From contig NZ_JONO01000033.1 of assembly GCF_000711895.1 (NCBI RefSeq), forward strand, positions 1-60,220: a DNA stretch of 60,220 nucleotides, given 5' to 3'. The notes beneath the pieces were generated by a model, which did not search any database, had not been told where the DNA came from, and saw nothing but the letters and a program-made list of their open reading frames with translations. Positions 35,069 through 43,951 of the stretch are shown in pieces. The DNA comes from Photorhabdus australis DSM 17609. GTDB lineage: Bacteria > Pseudomonadota > Gammaproteobacteria > Enterobacterales > Enterobacteriaceae. Positions within the stretch are counted from its first letter, which is position 1, and every line of letters begins with the position of its first letter. A program made the position numbers and the translations under genes.

Positions 35069-35458
35069 AAACAATCCCTTAATTTAGTTGAGGTTAAATA
35101 GAAAACCACTGCATCTGACAGATACAACAGTTGTTTTGAAAATCTCATTTACCGCGGATGAGGCAAATCCTCTGACCTTCCCACGGTAAAAAGCACAATG
35201 ACAACAACCAATCAGTTTTTTTTATATAATTTGCTTTCATTCAGACTGATTACTGTTTTTAGCCACTATTTTATTTATCCGATTGTTCTTTTTATAATCA
35301 AATAAGTAAGAGAAAAAATGCTTTTGTTGTCACGAATATCAAAGATAACTTGTTCGAATTTTTTAAACATATTCCTCCACCAAAAAGAAATTTATTCACA
35401 AAGACGACTCAATATAACGGAAAATAAAAATATCAAGCCCATAGATATAATGAGCTTA

Positions 35459-35585
35459 TATACCCTTCATCTTTCAAGCTGCTGTTTTGTTGGCTGCGTT
35501 CAATTACCCCAGTCACATAGTTATCTATGCTCCTGGGGATGCGTTCTCTTGCCGCCGCACTGCAACTTGAAATCTATTGGGTATA
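35459..35585. repeat. ERIC-type repeat, full length
   Basis: It has terminal TATACCC...ATCTTTCAAG and CTTGAAATC...GGGTATA and the core word GCTCCTGGGGAT. It lies about 390 bp upstream of the MARTX start. Confidence 0.85.
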
Positions 35586-36119
35586 TATCTATAAGTATGG
35601 AAAATGAATAAGTAGCATAAAATAATATAGAGCAAAAAATCAAAATCAATATTTACCCATAAGAAAGTCTGTTTACCCCCCATATATTGCCCCATATCCC
35701 CACGTTGATGCAAAAAACGCAAATAAAATAATAAAAATAAAATTAAATCATAATACAAATTTCTATATAACCAATTGTTTACATTGACATTATTAAATAA
35801 TTTTCCCATAAATCAAATTAATAAAGTTAAATTATTAATATTGTTATTAAAGCATCTATAGTAAATAAAAATAACAGATCATCTGCCAGGATATTGTCTA
35901 ACAATAATAGCCTGATTTTTTTATAAAAATAAAACGAAATAAAGACAAATCATTAAAACATAATATTAACAAAGAAAATACAAAAATGTATCATAATAAA
36001 TATTTATAGAAAATAGAATTAAAAACACATTAACTACCTATCCATCATATAAAGCTGGTACAAAAGCTCTATCCATTATAAAAAGCAGGGAGATTTTATA
36101 TAAGAATTTACGGCTCAAA

Positions 36120-36158
36120 GTGGAAAAGTGGAAAAGTGGAAAAGTGGAAAAGTGGAAA
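36120..36158. repeat. 8-bp tandem repeat (GTGGAAAA), about five units
   Basis: Four exact GTGGAAAA units and a fifth ending in AT run from 36120 to 36158. They lie in the AT-rich spacer between the MARTX gene and a luxR-type gene. Such octamer arrays can change copy number by slippage. Confidence 0.85.
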
Positions 36159-36366
36159 TTTTAATTTTCTGTTCAAATATTTCCACTGCTCCAGGAAAAC
36201 AAACTAGTATATTAATCTCATAAAAGTATGAACATTATTTTCTATAAGATTTGTGGAGACTGTGACTCTCTTTTTCATTCCTCAACTCAGTCATTCCCTG
36301 CGGTGAGCATTGCTGAACAGGAAATACTATAAAACCCTTGACAAAAAATACACAATTAATTGATAT

Positions 36367-37047
36367 TTAAATAAAAATCCTGCTTCCTGGATGCAAGAAT
36401 CTTTCCGGTACATAGAGATCAAAATCATTTAGACGACAATATTCTTTCAATTGCTGCCCGGAGTTAATACCAATTTTTTTATATATCCATGCTGTATAGT
36501 TCTCAACTGTACGATGGGAAATATTCAATAGTCGACCCATTTGCTTACTAGTATAATTGTGCAAAGAGAGGAAAATGATATCCCATTCCCGTTGGGTAAA
36601 TAAATCAGTAGGCGGCTGGAATATAATAGAAGAAGGAAGTTTTCCATGGTATAGACGGGTCAATGAATAATCTTGAGCTTTCCATAAGTGATATATGATG
36701 CCAATACAATCACCATTTTCATGGTAAAGAGGTGATTTTTCACAAAAATAAGATGATAATGTTTTTTCTTCTCCCCAAATATGGGTTTCAAGTGAAACAT
36801 ATGATTTCTCTTCTCGCATTACCTTTCTATCGTGATCAATATATTCCTTTGCAAACTCAGCGCCATCCCAGGGGAGTTCATCATCATAAAATCCTTCAAA
36901 ATCAAATGAATCAGAAAAATTCTTAATCGCATTCAATGCTTTATTACCGTAAATGAAGCATGAATTTTTATCTTTTATTCCCCAGGGCTCATTACTTGCT
37001 GCTAATGTATTAATTATTTGCGGTGAAATAATCACTTTTTTACTCAT
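36367..37047 (-). CDS. PAS4-LuxR orphan regulator
   Basis: The 226-residue one-component regulator has an N-terminal PAS4-type sensor (about 10-140, beginning EPWGIKDKNSCFIYGN) and a C-terminal LuxR helix-turn-helix (about 155-210, FTQREWDIIFLSL...SKQMGRLLNISHRTVENY). Photorhabdus carries many such LuxR solos without partner LuxI; their ligands are not acyl-homoserine lactones and are largely unknown. It is close in sequence to the genes at 58176 and 58892. It points toward the MARTX gene, 1.3 kb away, but control of that gene is only a guess. Confidence 0.88.
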   Translation of the reverse strand: MSKKVIISPQIINTLAASNEPWGIKDKNSCFIYGNKALNAIKNFSDSFDFEGFYDDELPWDGAEFAKEYIDHDRKVMREEKSYVSLETHIWGEEKTLSSYFCEKSPLYHENGDCIGIIYHLWKAQDYSLTRLYHGKLPSSIIFQPPTDLFTQREWDIIFLSLHNYTSKQMGRLLNISHRTVENYTAWIYKKIGINSGQQLKEYCRLNDFDLYVPERFLHPGSRIFI

Positions 37048-37787
37048 ATCATCGTCTCTGTATTCTCTTAATTTAAATCATATAATAAGTTAGTCAAAGG
37101 ATATATATTTGTCAATTTAATTATAAACATAAAAAATACAAATACCAAATATTATTTTGCATAAAAACCATTTAAATGGTTCATTTGATTTTCTAAAGAT
37201 TGAACATATACGGCATTGTATCATATTGATGCTTTCTTACGAAAATTGCAGTGCAGTAGAATTAATGGATTATATTTCTAATGAGCTATATATTGATATC
37301 AGAAACATAGAATGTGGCACAAAAGATTCTCACATTTGATATTACATTGGAACTCGATTTGACTTATCGGTTTAACCGGCACTATCATTTCTGTCCTGAC
37401 TCATTAGACCAGAGTTTTTCTTAAGCAGTTCATTAAAGTATTTCATACGCTTCCAATATTTCTAAAGATAACTAAAATTTTGAACATCCTGACGACCAAA
37501 AAGCGCTTTTATGAATATTTGTAGTTTGTATCTGAACTAATATGATTCTTTAGTGCACTTTTGGTAATTAGATGTAACATTTCAAACAATAATCATCTCT
37601 CTTCCTAATATCAGAGAATTTGCTGTGTCTGGAGAGAATTAACGTCTCAGCACAGCTATTTTTTAGTACTCCGCATCAATGCGGACCCAGGGGAAAAGCT
37701 GTAACAATATAAAAACATGAGTCTGATAGACAGGAAGCAGATATGAGCATAGTACCTTGAATAACTAACCTGAGGAGGGAAGCAGGA
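37048..37787. other. Spacer between PAS4-LuxR gene and Ner-like gene
   Basis: This AT-rich region carries the promoter of the luxR-type gene on the minus strand and of the Ner-like gene on the plus strand. A 60-codon frame with a TTG start at 37157 has no clear ribosome-binding site and no family I recognise, so it was not annotated. Confidence 0.5.
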
Positions 37788-38000
37788 ATGATCGAGAGAT
37801 CTGATTGGCATAAAGCTGATATCATTGCAGCACTTAAAAAGCGAGGAACGTCATTGTCTGCAATTTCAAGAGAAGCGGGGCTAGCATCATCCACTTTATC
37901 AAACGCTTTACATCGTCCATGGCCAAAGGGTGAACGGATCATTGCCACCTTTTTAAATTGTGAACCCTCTGAAATATGGCCAAGCAGATATTTTAAATAA
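37788..38000 (+). CDS. Ner/Nlp-like small DNA-binding regulator
   Basis: The 70-residue protein is a helix-turn-helix domain of the phage Mu Ner / E. coli Nlp (SfsB) family, with the signature IIAALKKRGTSLSAISREAG followed by S-TLSNALHRPWPKGE and a C-terminal P-SEIWPSRY. Full-length members are 70-90 residues, so it looks intact. It has a strong GAGGAGGG ribosome-binding site. It is a likely transcription regulator or prophage relic; no other phage genes are seen. Confidence 0.85.
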   Translation: MIERSDWHKADIIAALKKRGTSLSAISREAGLASSTLSNALHRPWPKGERIIATFLNCEPSEIWPSRYFK

Positions 38001-38084
38001 ATTATTATCCTCAAAAATTAACTTTAACTTCTCGCAAGAAAATCAGAGAAGGAAACATATGAAAAGTCATTTCTAAGGATCCAA

Positions 38085-38122
38085 TCGGATAAGTGTGGTC
38101 TGGTAACCTTACACTTATCCGA
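38085..38122. terminator. Hairpin between convergent nlp-like and MalY/PatB-like genes
   Basis: A perfect 12 bp stem (38085-38096 with 38111-38122) with a 14-nt loop lies between two convergent genes. It may act as a bidirectional terminator, although the T-tracts are weak. Confidence 0.6.
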
Positions 38123-38148
38123 CTCTTTACCAATATAATATTGTATTT

Positions 38149-39342
38149 TTATAGAGTTAACTGAGTTAAACCGGAAATGACCTTTTCAAGATATTGACGA
38201 GGACAACCTAAGTTTACCCGGATAAACCCTTTACCCTTATTACCAAAGTTCCATCCCATTGAAACCGCTATTTTGGCTTTCTGTAACAAGGCCAGCTGGA
38301 GAGCATCATCATTCAGACCTAAAGCACGACAATCTAACCAAGCAAGATATGTCCCTTCTGCTTTGGTCATTCGGCACCAGGGAATGGCAGACGTTAACGC
38401 CTGCTCGAACCAACGGCGGTTCTCTGCCAGATAGTTTTGTAGCCCATCAAGCCATAAATCGCCATGTTGATATGCTGCGGTGGCTGCGGTCATCGATAAG
38501 GCATTAAAGACATCCAGCCCATGGGCGTTTAATCGATCATTAAAGGCACGCCGAAGTTCAAGATCTGGAATGAGAAAATTAGATATCCGAAGCGACGAGA
38601 GTCCAAATGTTTTACTTGCTGAGGTAGCGGCAATGACATTGCTATGCCATTCACTTCCCAGATGCAAGACCGATGTAAATATTTTCCCAGGTAAAACCAA
38701 ATCTGCCCAAATTTCGTCAGAAATCACCGTCGTACCGTACTGTTTGCAGAGCATTAATAACCGAGTCAATTCGTTACTATCCCAGCATCTGCCTGTCGGA
38801 TTGTGGGGATTACATAACAATAACAACGGTGGTCTGTGCTGCTCTAACACTTGCTCTAAATGAGCATAGTCAATTTCATAACCGGCCAGGCTTTCCAATA
38901 GCGGGTTTTCAATAACTACCCTGTCGTTCATGGTGATAATTTTAGCGAACGAACCATAATAAGGCCCTTGTATAATGACGCCCTCACCCGGTTTACTCAA
39001 CATTTGTATCAGTAACGCCAACCCAGGTATGACACCCTCTATTGAAGTAAACCAATCCCGGTGTAAGGTCAATTGATGACGTCTTGAAAACCAGTCTATT
39101 GCTGCCTGGTAATAGTGATCGTCGCGTTCGCTATAACCGAAAATACCGTGACCGACTCGTGTGTGTAATGCTTGCAAAACTTCTTCCGGGCATTGGAAAT
39201 CAAAATCAGAAATCCACATTGGGAGAAGATCTGTCTGCTCCAATTGCAGGTAACGACCGACAAAGTCCCACTTAACAGACCCCGTATTGTGGCGATCGAT
39301 TATTTGATTAAAATCATGCGGTTTCACGTTGTATTTCCTCAT
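38149..39342 (-). CDS. MalY/PatB-family PLP-dependent C-S lyase/aminotransferase
   Basis: The 397-residue fold-type I PLP enzyme has the MalY/PatB hallmarks: a start in W-DFVGRYLQ, PMWISDFDF near residue 42, NPHNPTGR, SDEIWADL and the PLP lysine in SASKTFGLSSLRISN. Members cleave cystathionine or cysteine to pyruvate, ammonia and a thiol, and some act as aminotransferases; the substrate cannot be read here. Its 5' end overlaps nhaC by 29 bp, so the two are translated from one mRNA. Pairing of such a lyase with an NhaC-type transporter suggests import and breakdown of one compound. Confidence 0.87.
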   Translation of the reverse strand: MRKYNVKPHDFNQIIDRHNTGSVKWDFVGRYLQLEQTDLLPMWISDFDFQCPEEVLQALHTRVGHGIFGYSERDDHYYQAAIDWFSRRHQLTLHRDWFTSIEGVIPGLALLIQMLSKPGEGVIIQGPYYGSFAKIITMNDRVVIENPLLESLAGYEIDYAHLEQVLEQHRPPLLLLCNPHNPTGRCWDSNELTRLLMLCKQYGTTVISDEIWADLVLPGKIFTSVLHLGSEWHSNVIAATSASKTFGLSSLRISNFLIPDLELRRAFNDRLNAHGLDVFNALSMTAATAAYQHGDLWLDGLQNYLAENRRWFEQALTSAIPWCRMTKAEGTYLAWLDCRALGLNDDALQLALLQKAKIAVSMGWNFGNKGKGFIRVNLGCPRQYLEKVISGLTQLTL

Positions 39343-40768
39343 TTCTTAAGGAACTTTCCGGTGTAACTCTTGCAATACCGAAACCAGTAAACCCATAAAT
39401 GAGCGCAAAAAAGACAGCAGCGTAGCACTGGATAGCCCAGGGCAGCAGATCAAGCGTACTCACCCCCAGAGTCGTCGCCATGTAAATACCGGCAGAAGTC
39501 CACGGAATTAATGGTTCAACAACGGTACAAGCATCCTCTATCGTCCGTGACAGATTTTTATTATCCAGCCCCATGCGGCGATAAGCCCCTTTGAACAGTT
39601 CTGCCGGGATGAGGAGGGCCAGTTTTCCATCACAGGTAGCGCCGGTTACAAGAATGGTTGTGGCTACCGTTGCCGCGATAAGCTGCCCGGTTGTGTGAAC
39701 AGCTTGCAGAAGTCGATTGATGATGATGTTCAGGGCGCCGGTGAGCGCCAAAGCACCCGCAAACGCGAATGCACAAAATACCAGCAGGATTGTCCCCATC
39801 ATTGAGAACATACCACCCCGATTCAGCAGACGAGGGACGTCGCTAACAACCCCAGTGATGTTGTACCCCTGTTCAGAAAACATGGAGAGATTGAAGCCGT
39901 CTATTAACGAATTAAGCCCCTGTTTTAACGTGAATCCCTGAAGACCTACGCCTATCGCAATAGCCAATACACATGCAGCCAACATAACCGGTATCACAGG
40001 ACGTTTTGTTATTGCTCCCCATAAAACCAGCACTGGTGGCAAAATCAGTAATAAATTGAAGCGATAAAGGCTTTCAAGAGATTGAATGATTTCTGTAACT
40101 TTTTCAGGCGTTGCTACGCTACCTACTGAGCTTGTATGACCTGCGATAAGATAAACCACTGCCGCTAAAACAAAGCCTGGGATAGTGGTATACATCAGGT
40201 GTTGAATATGGCTATAGAGATCGGTATCGGCGACAATCGCCGCGAAATTAGTTGAATCAGATAACGGTGAAATTTTATCGCCAAAATACGCCCCTGAAAC
40301 AACCGCACCGGCTGCAGCGGCCAAAGGCACATCAAGACCCGCGGCGACCCCCATTAGAGCAACACCGACCGTTCCAGCCGAACCCCATGATGTACCAGTA
40401 CAAACTGAAATAACACTTGTGATAAAGAAAGCGGCAATGAGTATATATTGCGGACTTATCAGCTTTAATCCCCAGTAAACCATATAAGGAATAGTTCCAC
40501 TGATCATCCAGGTTCCAATCAAACCGCCTACACAAACCAATATCATGATCACTGGCATCGCTTTGGCCAGTTTTGCCACAATAGCATCGATAATGTCATT
40601 CCAACGGTAACCTTGCCAATACGCTAAAGCAGCCGCTATTCCCGCTGATGCGAGCAATAAGGACTCAATGCGCAGTCCCAATTGACCATAGCCAATAATC
40701 AGAAGTAAAAGCATTGCTACAATAGGTAATAGGGCAAGCCCGAAATTAAGCTTTTTCTTGTTATCCAT
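39314..40768 (-). CDS. NhaC-family antiporter/permease
   Basis: The 484-residue inner-membrane protein has about 11-12 hydrophobic segments. NhaC-family motifs include CTGTSWGSAGTVGVALMG and GAYFGDKISPLSDSTNFAA. Family members exchange Na+ with H+ or with organic anions (e.g. malate/lactate). Coupling to a PLP lyase and a LacI regulator suggests a metabolite exchanger rather than housekeeping Na+ export. It is first in the operon, with the lyase gene following and overlapping. Confidence 0.87.
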   Translation of the reverse strand: MDNKKKLNFGLALLPIVAMLLLLIIGYGQLGLRIESLLLASAGIAAALAYWQGYRWNDIIDAIVAKLAKAMPVIMILVCVGGLIGTWMISGTIPYMVYWGLKLISPQYILIAAFFITSVISVCTGTSWGSAGTVGVALMGVAAGLDVPLAAAAGAVVSGAYFGDKISPLSDSTNFAAIVADTDLYSHIQHLMYTTIPGFVLAAVVYLIAGHTSSVGSVATPEKVTEIIQSLESLYRFNLLLILPPVLVLWGAITKRPVIPVMLAACVLAIAIGVGLQGFTLKQGLNSLIDGFNLSMFSEQGYNITGVVSDVPRLLNRGGMFSMMGTILLVFCAFAFAGALALTGALNIIINRLLQAVHTTGQLIAATVATTILVTGATCDGKLALLIPAELFKGAYRRMGLDNKNLSRTIEDACTVVEPLIPWTSAGIYMATTLGVSTLDLLPWAIQCYAAVFFALIYGFTGFGIARVTPESSLRNEEIQRETA

Positions 40769-40805
40769 TTAAAATCCCTGTTGCGGATAGGTTATTGAGA
40801 CAGAA

Positions 40806-40894
40806 TAATAAATTTGCTCCAAATGAGATGTGAGAGGTGTTACTCGTTCATGTAATTAGTTTCATGAAGTATGAATATGTGATCTGTGTGGCAT
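40806..40894 (-). promoter_or_regulatory. nhaC upstream region, copy A of an 89-bp repeat
   Basis: This segment lies 38-126 bp upstream of the nhaC start. It contains TTCATG...CATGAA half-sites and is about 79% identical by eye to copy B at 43001-43089. It is the likely promoter/operator for the nhaC-lyase operon and a candidate site for the adjacent LacI-type repressor. Confidence 0.5.
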
Positions 40895-40928
40895 TTTCAC
40901 GCTTATTTTGTCTGACACACTTTCTTAT

Positions 40929-41927
40929 TTATATTGAAAAAACAGAATCTCTGATCACGAGTTCAGCTGAAAACATATTCATTTGTGGGGTTAATTTTTC
41001 CTGAGCATTGAGCTGCAACGCTAGATTAGCCGCCCGCCGAGCCATCTTTTCTATTGGATAGTGTACCGTGGTTAAAGATGGATAAAGGTATCGTGCCGGA
41101 ACAACATCATCAAACCCAACAATTGACAATTGTTTTGGTAAGTTGATTTTCCGTTGATGCAGGTATCTCATCATGCCGGCAGCCATAACATCGTTAAATG
41201 TCACAGCAGCAGTAAAGTTAATGCCACTATTCAAGAGTTTTTCTGCCGCCAGTTCTCCGCCTTCTTCGTTAAATGGAACACTGATAATCCAATCACCGGG
41301 AACTGTGATACCCGCATTAGTCATTGCAGAATGATATCCCGCCAGACGGAGTCTTCTATCATCAATAGGCAAATCTGCCGTTATACAAGCAATTTTTCGA
41401 TGACCATTTTGGAGAAGATAGTGGGTAGCCGCCTGAGAGGCGCTCACATTATCTAACCAGATGCATCGGTTGGCGATTGCGGGTAAATATCGATTAATAA
41501 TCACTAAAGCTGGCATATGAGCGGCATAACGCAATATGTCTATGTCACTCATCCGACTGGTATGCGCGACTATCGCTTCACATCCTTGATTAATTAAAAA
41601 ATCTAAAGAAGATTTCTCAAGTTCGGCCTGATGTCCACCACTACAAACCATCAGTTTTACGCCTTCCTTTCGGGCTATTTCTTCAACCCCACGAGCTAAA
41701 CGAGAAAAAAAAGGATCGGCTAAATTACCGGTGAGTAAACCCAACATATTCCCGCATCTTTTTGCTAATGCAAGCGCTGCTGAATTTCTGTGGTAGTTAA
41801 ATTCACGCATTGCTCTCTCTACACGTTCACGAGTACCTGGTTCGACATAAGCCGTATTATTAATGACTCGGCTTACGGTGGCGACAGATACTCCAGCTTT
41901 ATGTGCTACGTCTTTCATTGTAGCCAT
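40929..41927 (-). CDS. LacI/GalR-family transcription regulator
   Basis: The 332-residue protein has an N-terminal LacI helix-turn-helix (MKDVAHKAGVSVATVSRVIN) and hinge, followed by a periplasmic-binding-like effector domain ending in TTVHYPIEKMARRAANLAL. The start at 41927 is chosen because GGAAGGA lies just before it and the DNA-binding motif begins at once; an in-frame ATG 18 codons upstream would add an atypical extension. It lies directly upstream of, and in the same direction as, nhaC and the lyase gene, so it probably represses them in response to the transported compound. Confidence 0.9.
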   Translation of the reverse strand: MATMKDVAHKAGVSVATVSRVINNTAYVEPGTRERVERAMREFNYHRNSAALALAKRCGNMLGLLTGNLADPFFSRLARGVEEIARKEGVKLMVCSGGHQAELEKSSLDFLINQGCEAIVAHTSRMSDIDILRYAAHMPALVIINRYLPAIANRCIWLDNVSASQAATHYLLQNGHRKIACITADLPIDDRRLRLAGYHSAMTNAGITVPGDWIISVPFNEEGGELAAEKLLNSGINFTAAVTFNDVMAAGMMRYLHQRKINLPKQLSIVGFDDVVPARYLYPSLTTVHYPIEKMARRAANLALQLNAQEKLTPQMNMFSAELVIRDSVFSI

Positions 41928-42066
41928 ATTTCCTTCCTCAACAGCTATGCATGATAAATGTGGAGCGGCATCATATATCAATTTATTCAGATTATCTTGA
42001 AAGGATTTGTATTCCTCATTTCAAGTAAATAATCGCTTTTTAGCATGATTAAAAATGACTCATTCT

Positions 42067-42106
42067 CTCTGTCACTTTATCAAGGAAGGCTGATCAAGTG
42101 ACAGAG
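42067..42106 (-). terminator. Hairpin downstream of the PAS4-LuxR gene
   Basis: A perfect 11 bp stem, CTCTGTCACTT (42067-42077) and AAGTGACAGAG (42096-42106), lies 25 bp after the luxR-type stop codon. On the minus strand a TTTTT run follows some 14 nt later, so it could be a terminator or an operator for lacI. Confidence 0.5.
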
Positions 42107-42131
42107 TGTATGGAAACACAAGTACAATCCT

Positions 42132-42803
42132 TTATAGTAAAAAATGGCCTATAGATTGAAAGTATTCAGGTGGGATATAGAGATCATAACTATTTCTTCT
42201 GCACAATTGTCTTAATTCAATCATTGAATTGATTGATAATTTTTCATAGATATTTTTAAAATACCTCTCCAGGGTACGACATGAAATATTCATTTCATCA
42301 GCAATTGATTTATTGCTAATACCACGACAGAATAAAAAAATCATTACCCATTCTTTCTCTGTCAATATATTATTAGGAGGTCTAAGTTTCACAGAAATAG
42401 AACTATCTTTTTTAATATAATTATATACTGAAAAATGGTTTATTTCTCTGGTATGACAAATTATTCCAATACATTGACTATTTTCATCCATTAATGGATA
42501 TTTTTCACAATGATAGGATTTAAGTTGCTGACTATCATCCTGAAGATAAGTCCCAATAGATGAAACTTTCTGCATAGATTGTAATACCTTACGATCATGC
42601 TCTTCAAAAAAGTGAATAAAATGATTAAACGGTGCAGGTAATTCTTTATCAGTATATCCTGTAACATTGAAATTTTCAGGCAACTGATTTACTTTCATAA
42701 ACACTGGGTTTGCATATATAAACCGGAATTCTTTATCTTTTACAAACCATGACTCATGACTTTTATCCCACATATGTGTTAACTGAGGGGTAATTTGACT
42801 CAT
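42132..42803 (-). CDS. PAS4-LuxR orphan regulator
   Basis: The 223-residue protein is a PAS4-type sensor (about 10-135, SWFVKDKEFRFIYANP) followed by a LuxR helix-turn-helix (about 155-210, ILTEKEWVMIFLF...NKSIADEMNISCRTLERYF). The ATG at 42803 has AAGG 6 nt upstream, and the start fits its paralogs (ITPQL-HMW). An upstream in-frame ATG would add 51 hydrophobic residues not seen in relatives. It is more diverged than the other copies. Ligand unknown. Confidence 0.87.
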   Translation of the reverse strand: MSQITPQLTHMWDKSHESWFVKDKEFRFIYANPVFMKVNQLPENFNVTGYTDKELPAPFNHFIHFFEEHDRKVLQSMQKVSSIGTYLQDDSQQLKSYHCEKYPLMDENSQCIGIICHTREINHFSVYNYIKKDSSISVKLRPPNNILTEKEWVMIFLFCRGISNKSIADEMNISCRTLERYFKNIYEKLSINSMIELRQLCRRNSYDLYIPPEYFQSIGHFLL

Positions 42804-43000
42804 ATGCAACCTTAAAAAAATTATCAAAATATAAATAAAAAAATATTCCAGTAGTAATGAACAAAAACAGTGATTCGCTCGATAGAGAACTACCCAATAA
42901 TCAAAAATAATGACTTTGCTACGATTGGCAATATGCCTGGTGCCAGAATTAGTCACCCATTTTATTTAACCTTCAGTTTCATATAAATCATTGCGATAAG

Positions 43001-43089
43001 ATAATGAATTTGTTGCTGATGAAATGTGAGGGAAGTTTGCCGTTCATGTAATCGGTTTCATGAAGCATAAATATGTGATCTATGTAACA
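43001..43089 (-). repeat. Copy B of the 89-bp repeat upstream of a PAS4-LuxR gene
   Basis: It aligns without gaps to 40806-40894 (about 70 of 89 positions identical by eye, including the exact word CGTTCATGTAAT and ATATGTGATC). It lies about 200 bp upstream of the luxR-type start, in the same orientation as copy A relative to nhaC. Confidence 0.65.
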
Positions 43090-43359
43090 ATTTTTGCTCT
43101 TACTTTACGTACGATGCTCTTCCTTACGCTACAGGGCAGGCCCAACCTGGAAGGAAAATTTACGTTCCGGGATTATGTAGCTCTGACATTACTAATTCCG
43201 GGAACACATACTCTATCATGGGCGGTTACGTTTCCAACCAATATGACTGGTTATTTGATTTTATTATCTGGCATTGATATACCCTTATTTAAAGCCCCAA
43301 ATCAGATTATGAAATCATATAGAATGGAGGTTTTATTTTATTACATTAATTCCGCATGA
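43060..43359 (+). CDS. Possible small hydrophobic protein or gene remnant
   Basis: The 99-codon frame has two hydrophobic stretches (about 5-25 and 40-75). It starts inside repeat copy B and has no clear ribosome-binding site. I do not recognise the family. The related frame in copy A ends after some 20 codons, which argues for a degraded or chance frame. Confidence 0.25.
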   Translation: MKHKYVIYVTIFALTLRTMLFLTLQGRPNLEGKFTFRDYVALTLLIPGTHTLSWAVTFPTNMTGYLILLSGIDIPLFKAPNQIMKSYRMEVLFYYINSA

Positions 43360-43559
43360 CCCTATCATTTTTATTTTTTCTGCTTACGGTTATCTCCAGC
43401 TTTAATTGTGAATGCACAATTTGTTTAAAACGCAAATTGCGCCATTAGCAATGTACTTTATTGGATATTACTTGCAAATTTAATGTTGAAGTCTGGTTGT
43501 ATACGTAAATTAAGTCGGGCTTATATTGGACTAAATCTACCAGGAGATAGGGCCGTGCC

Positions 43560-43943
43560 ATGAATAAAGAAGAGATTATCAATACCTGGCTGACAGATTT
43601 GTCTGGTGGGCAGTGGCAGTTGCTGAATAATGAGTGCAACCTGATTGGCGAGGACAGTTTGCATTATGCTTCCATCATCAATTACCCAAAACGTATGGTA
43701 GCAATGTTTCCGCTTCCTCCCTCGCCACAGTCGAAATCGACTTCACTGCATACCAGGCTTTTGCAGCTGAATGCGCATCCTGATGTAGTCGGTATCGCCT
43801 CTTTTTCTCTGGCCGCAGACAACGCGACTGTGGTTCTGAACCTGTCACTTCCCGATCATGCGTTATTCAACTGTGATCTGGATGAGTTCTGGCAAAGCGC
43901 GCTGAGTTTACGAAACGCGCTGTTTCAAGCCATTAGCGAGTAG
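43560..43943 (+). CDS. CesT/Tir-type type III secretion chaperone
   Basis: The 127-residue acidic protein has the layout of class I type III chaperones (small, start I-TWLTDLSG, central beta strands around ASIINYPKRMVAMF and ASFSLAADNATVVLNLSL, C-terminal helix). It lies 8 bp before the large effector gene, the usual arrangement of a dedicated chaperone with its effector. It should bind the effector's N-terminal region in the cytoplasm and hold it ready for the injectisome. No injectisome genes are nearby, so it serves a type III system elsewhere. Confidence 0.8.
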   Translation: MNKEEIINTWLTDLSGGQWQLLNNECNLIGEDSLHYASIINYPKRMVAMFPLPPSPQSKSTSLHTRLLQLNAHPDVVGIASFSLAADNATVVLNLSLPDHALFNCDLDEFWQSALSLRNALFQAISE

Positions 43944-43951
43944 GGGGAAAT

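Larger units (their letters stand above)
35069..36366. other. Long AT-rich upstream region of the MARTX gene
   Basis: About 1.3 kb without a supportable gene. It contains an ERIC-type repeat, a very AT-rich stretch (35600-36030), a short direct-repeat pair (36038-36058 and 36069-36089) and an 8-bp tandem repeat. It probably carries the MARTX promoter and long regulatory DNA. Confidence 0.6.
42804..43559. other. Spacer with repeat copy B and a possible small remnant
   Basis: This region separates the minus-strand luxR-type gene from the plus-strand type III chaperone gene and carries both promoters. It holds copy B of the 89-bp repeat and a possible remnant frame (43060-43359). An A-rich segment near 43430-43440 might be an activator site but no consensus could be confirmed. 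Confidence 0.5.

Noticed and set aside
37157-37339. A 60-codon frame between the PAS4-LuxR and Ner-like genes
   Set aside because: TTG start without a convincing ribosome-binding site, no recognised family, in an AT-rich promoter region.
43425-43450. Possible ExsA-type activator site before the type III chaperone gene
   Set aside because: The A-rich word TTTAAAACG is there but the rest of the consensus and a second site were not convincing.
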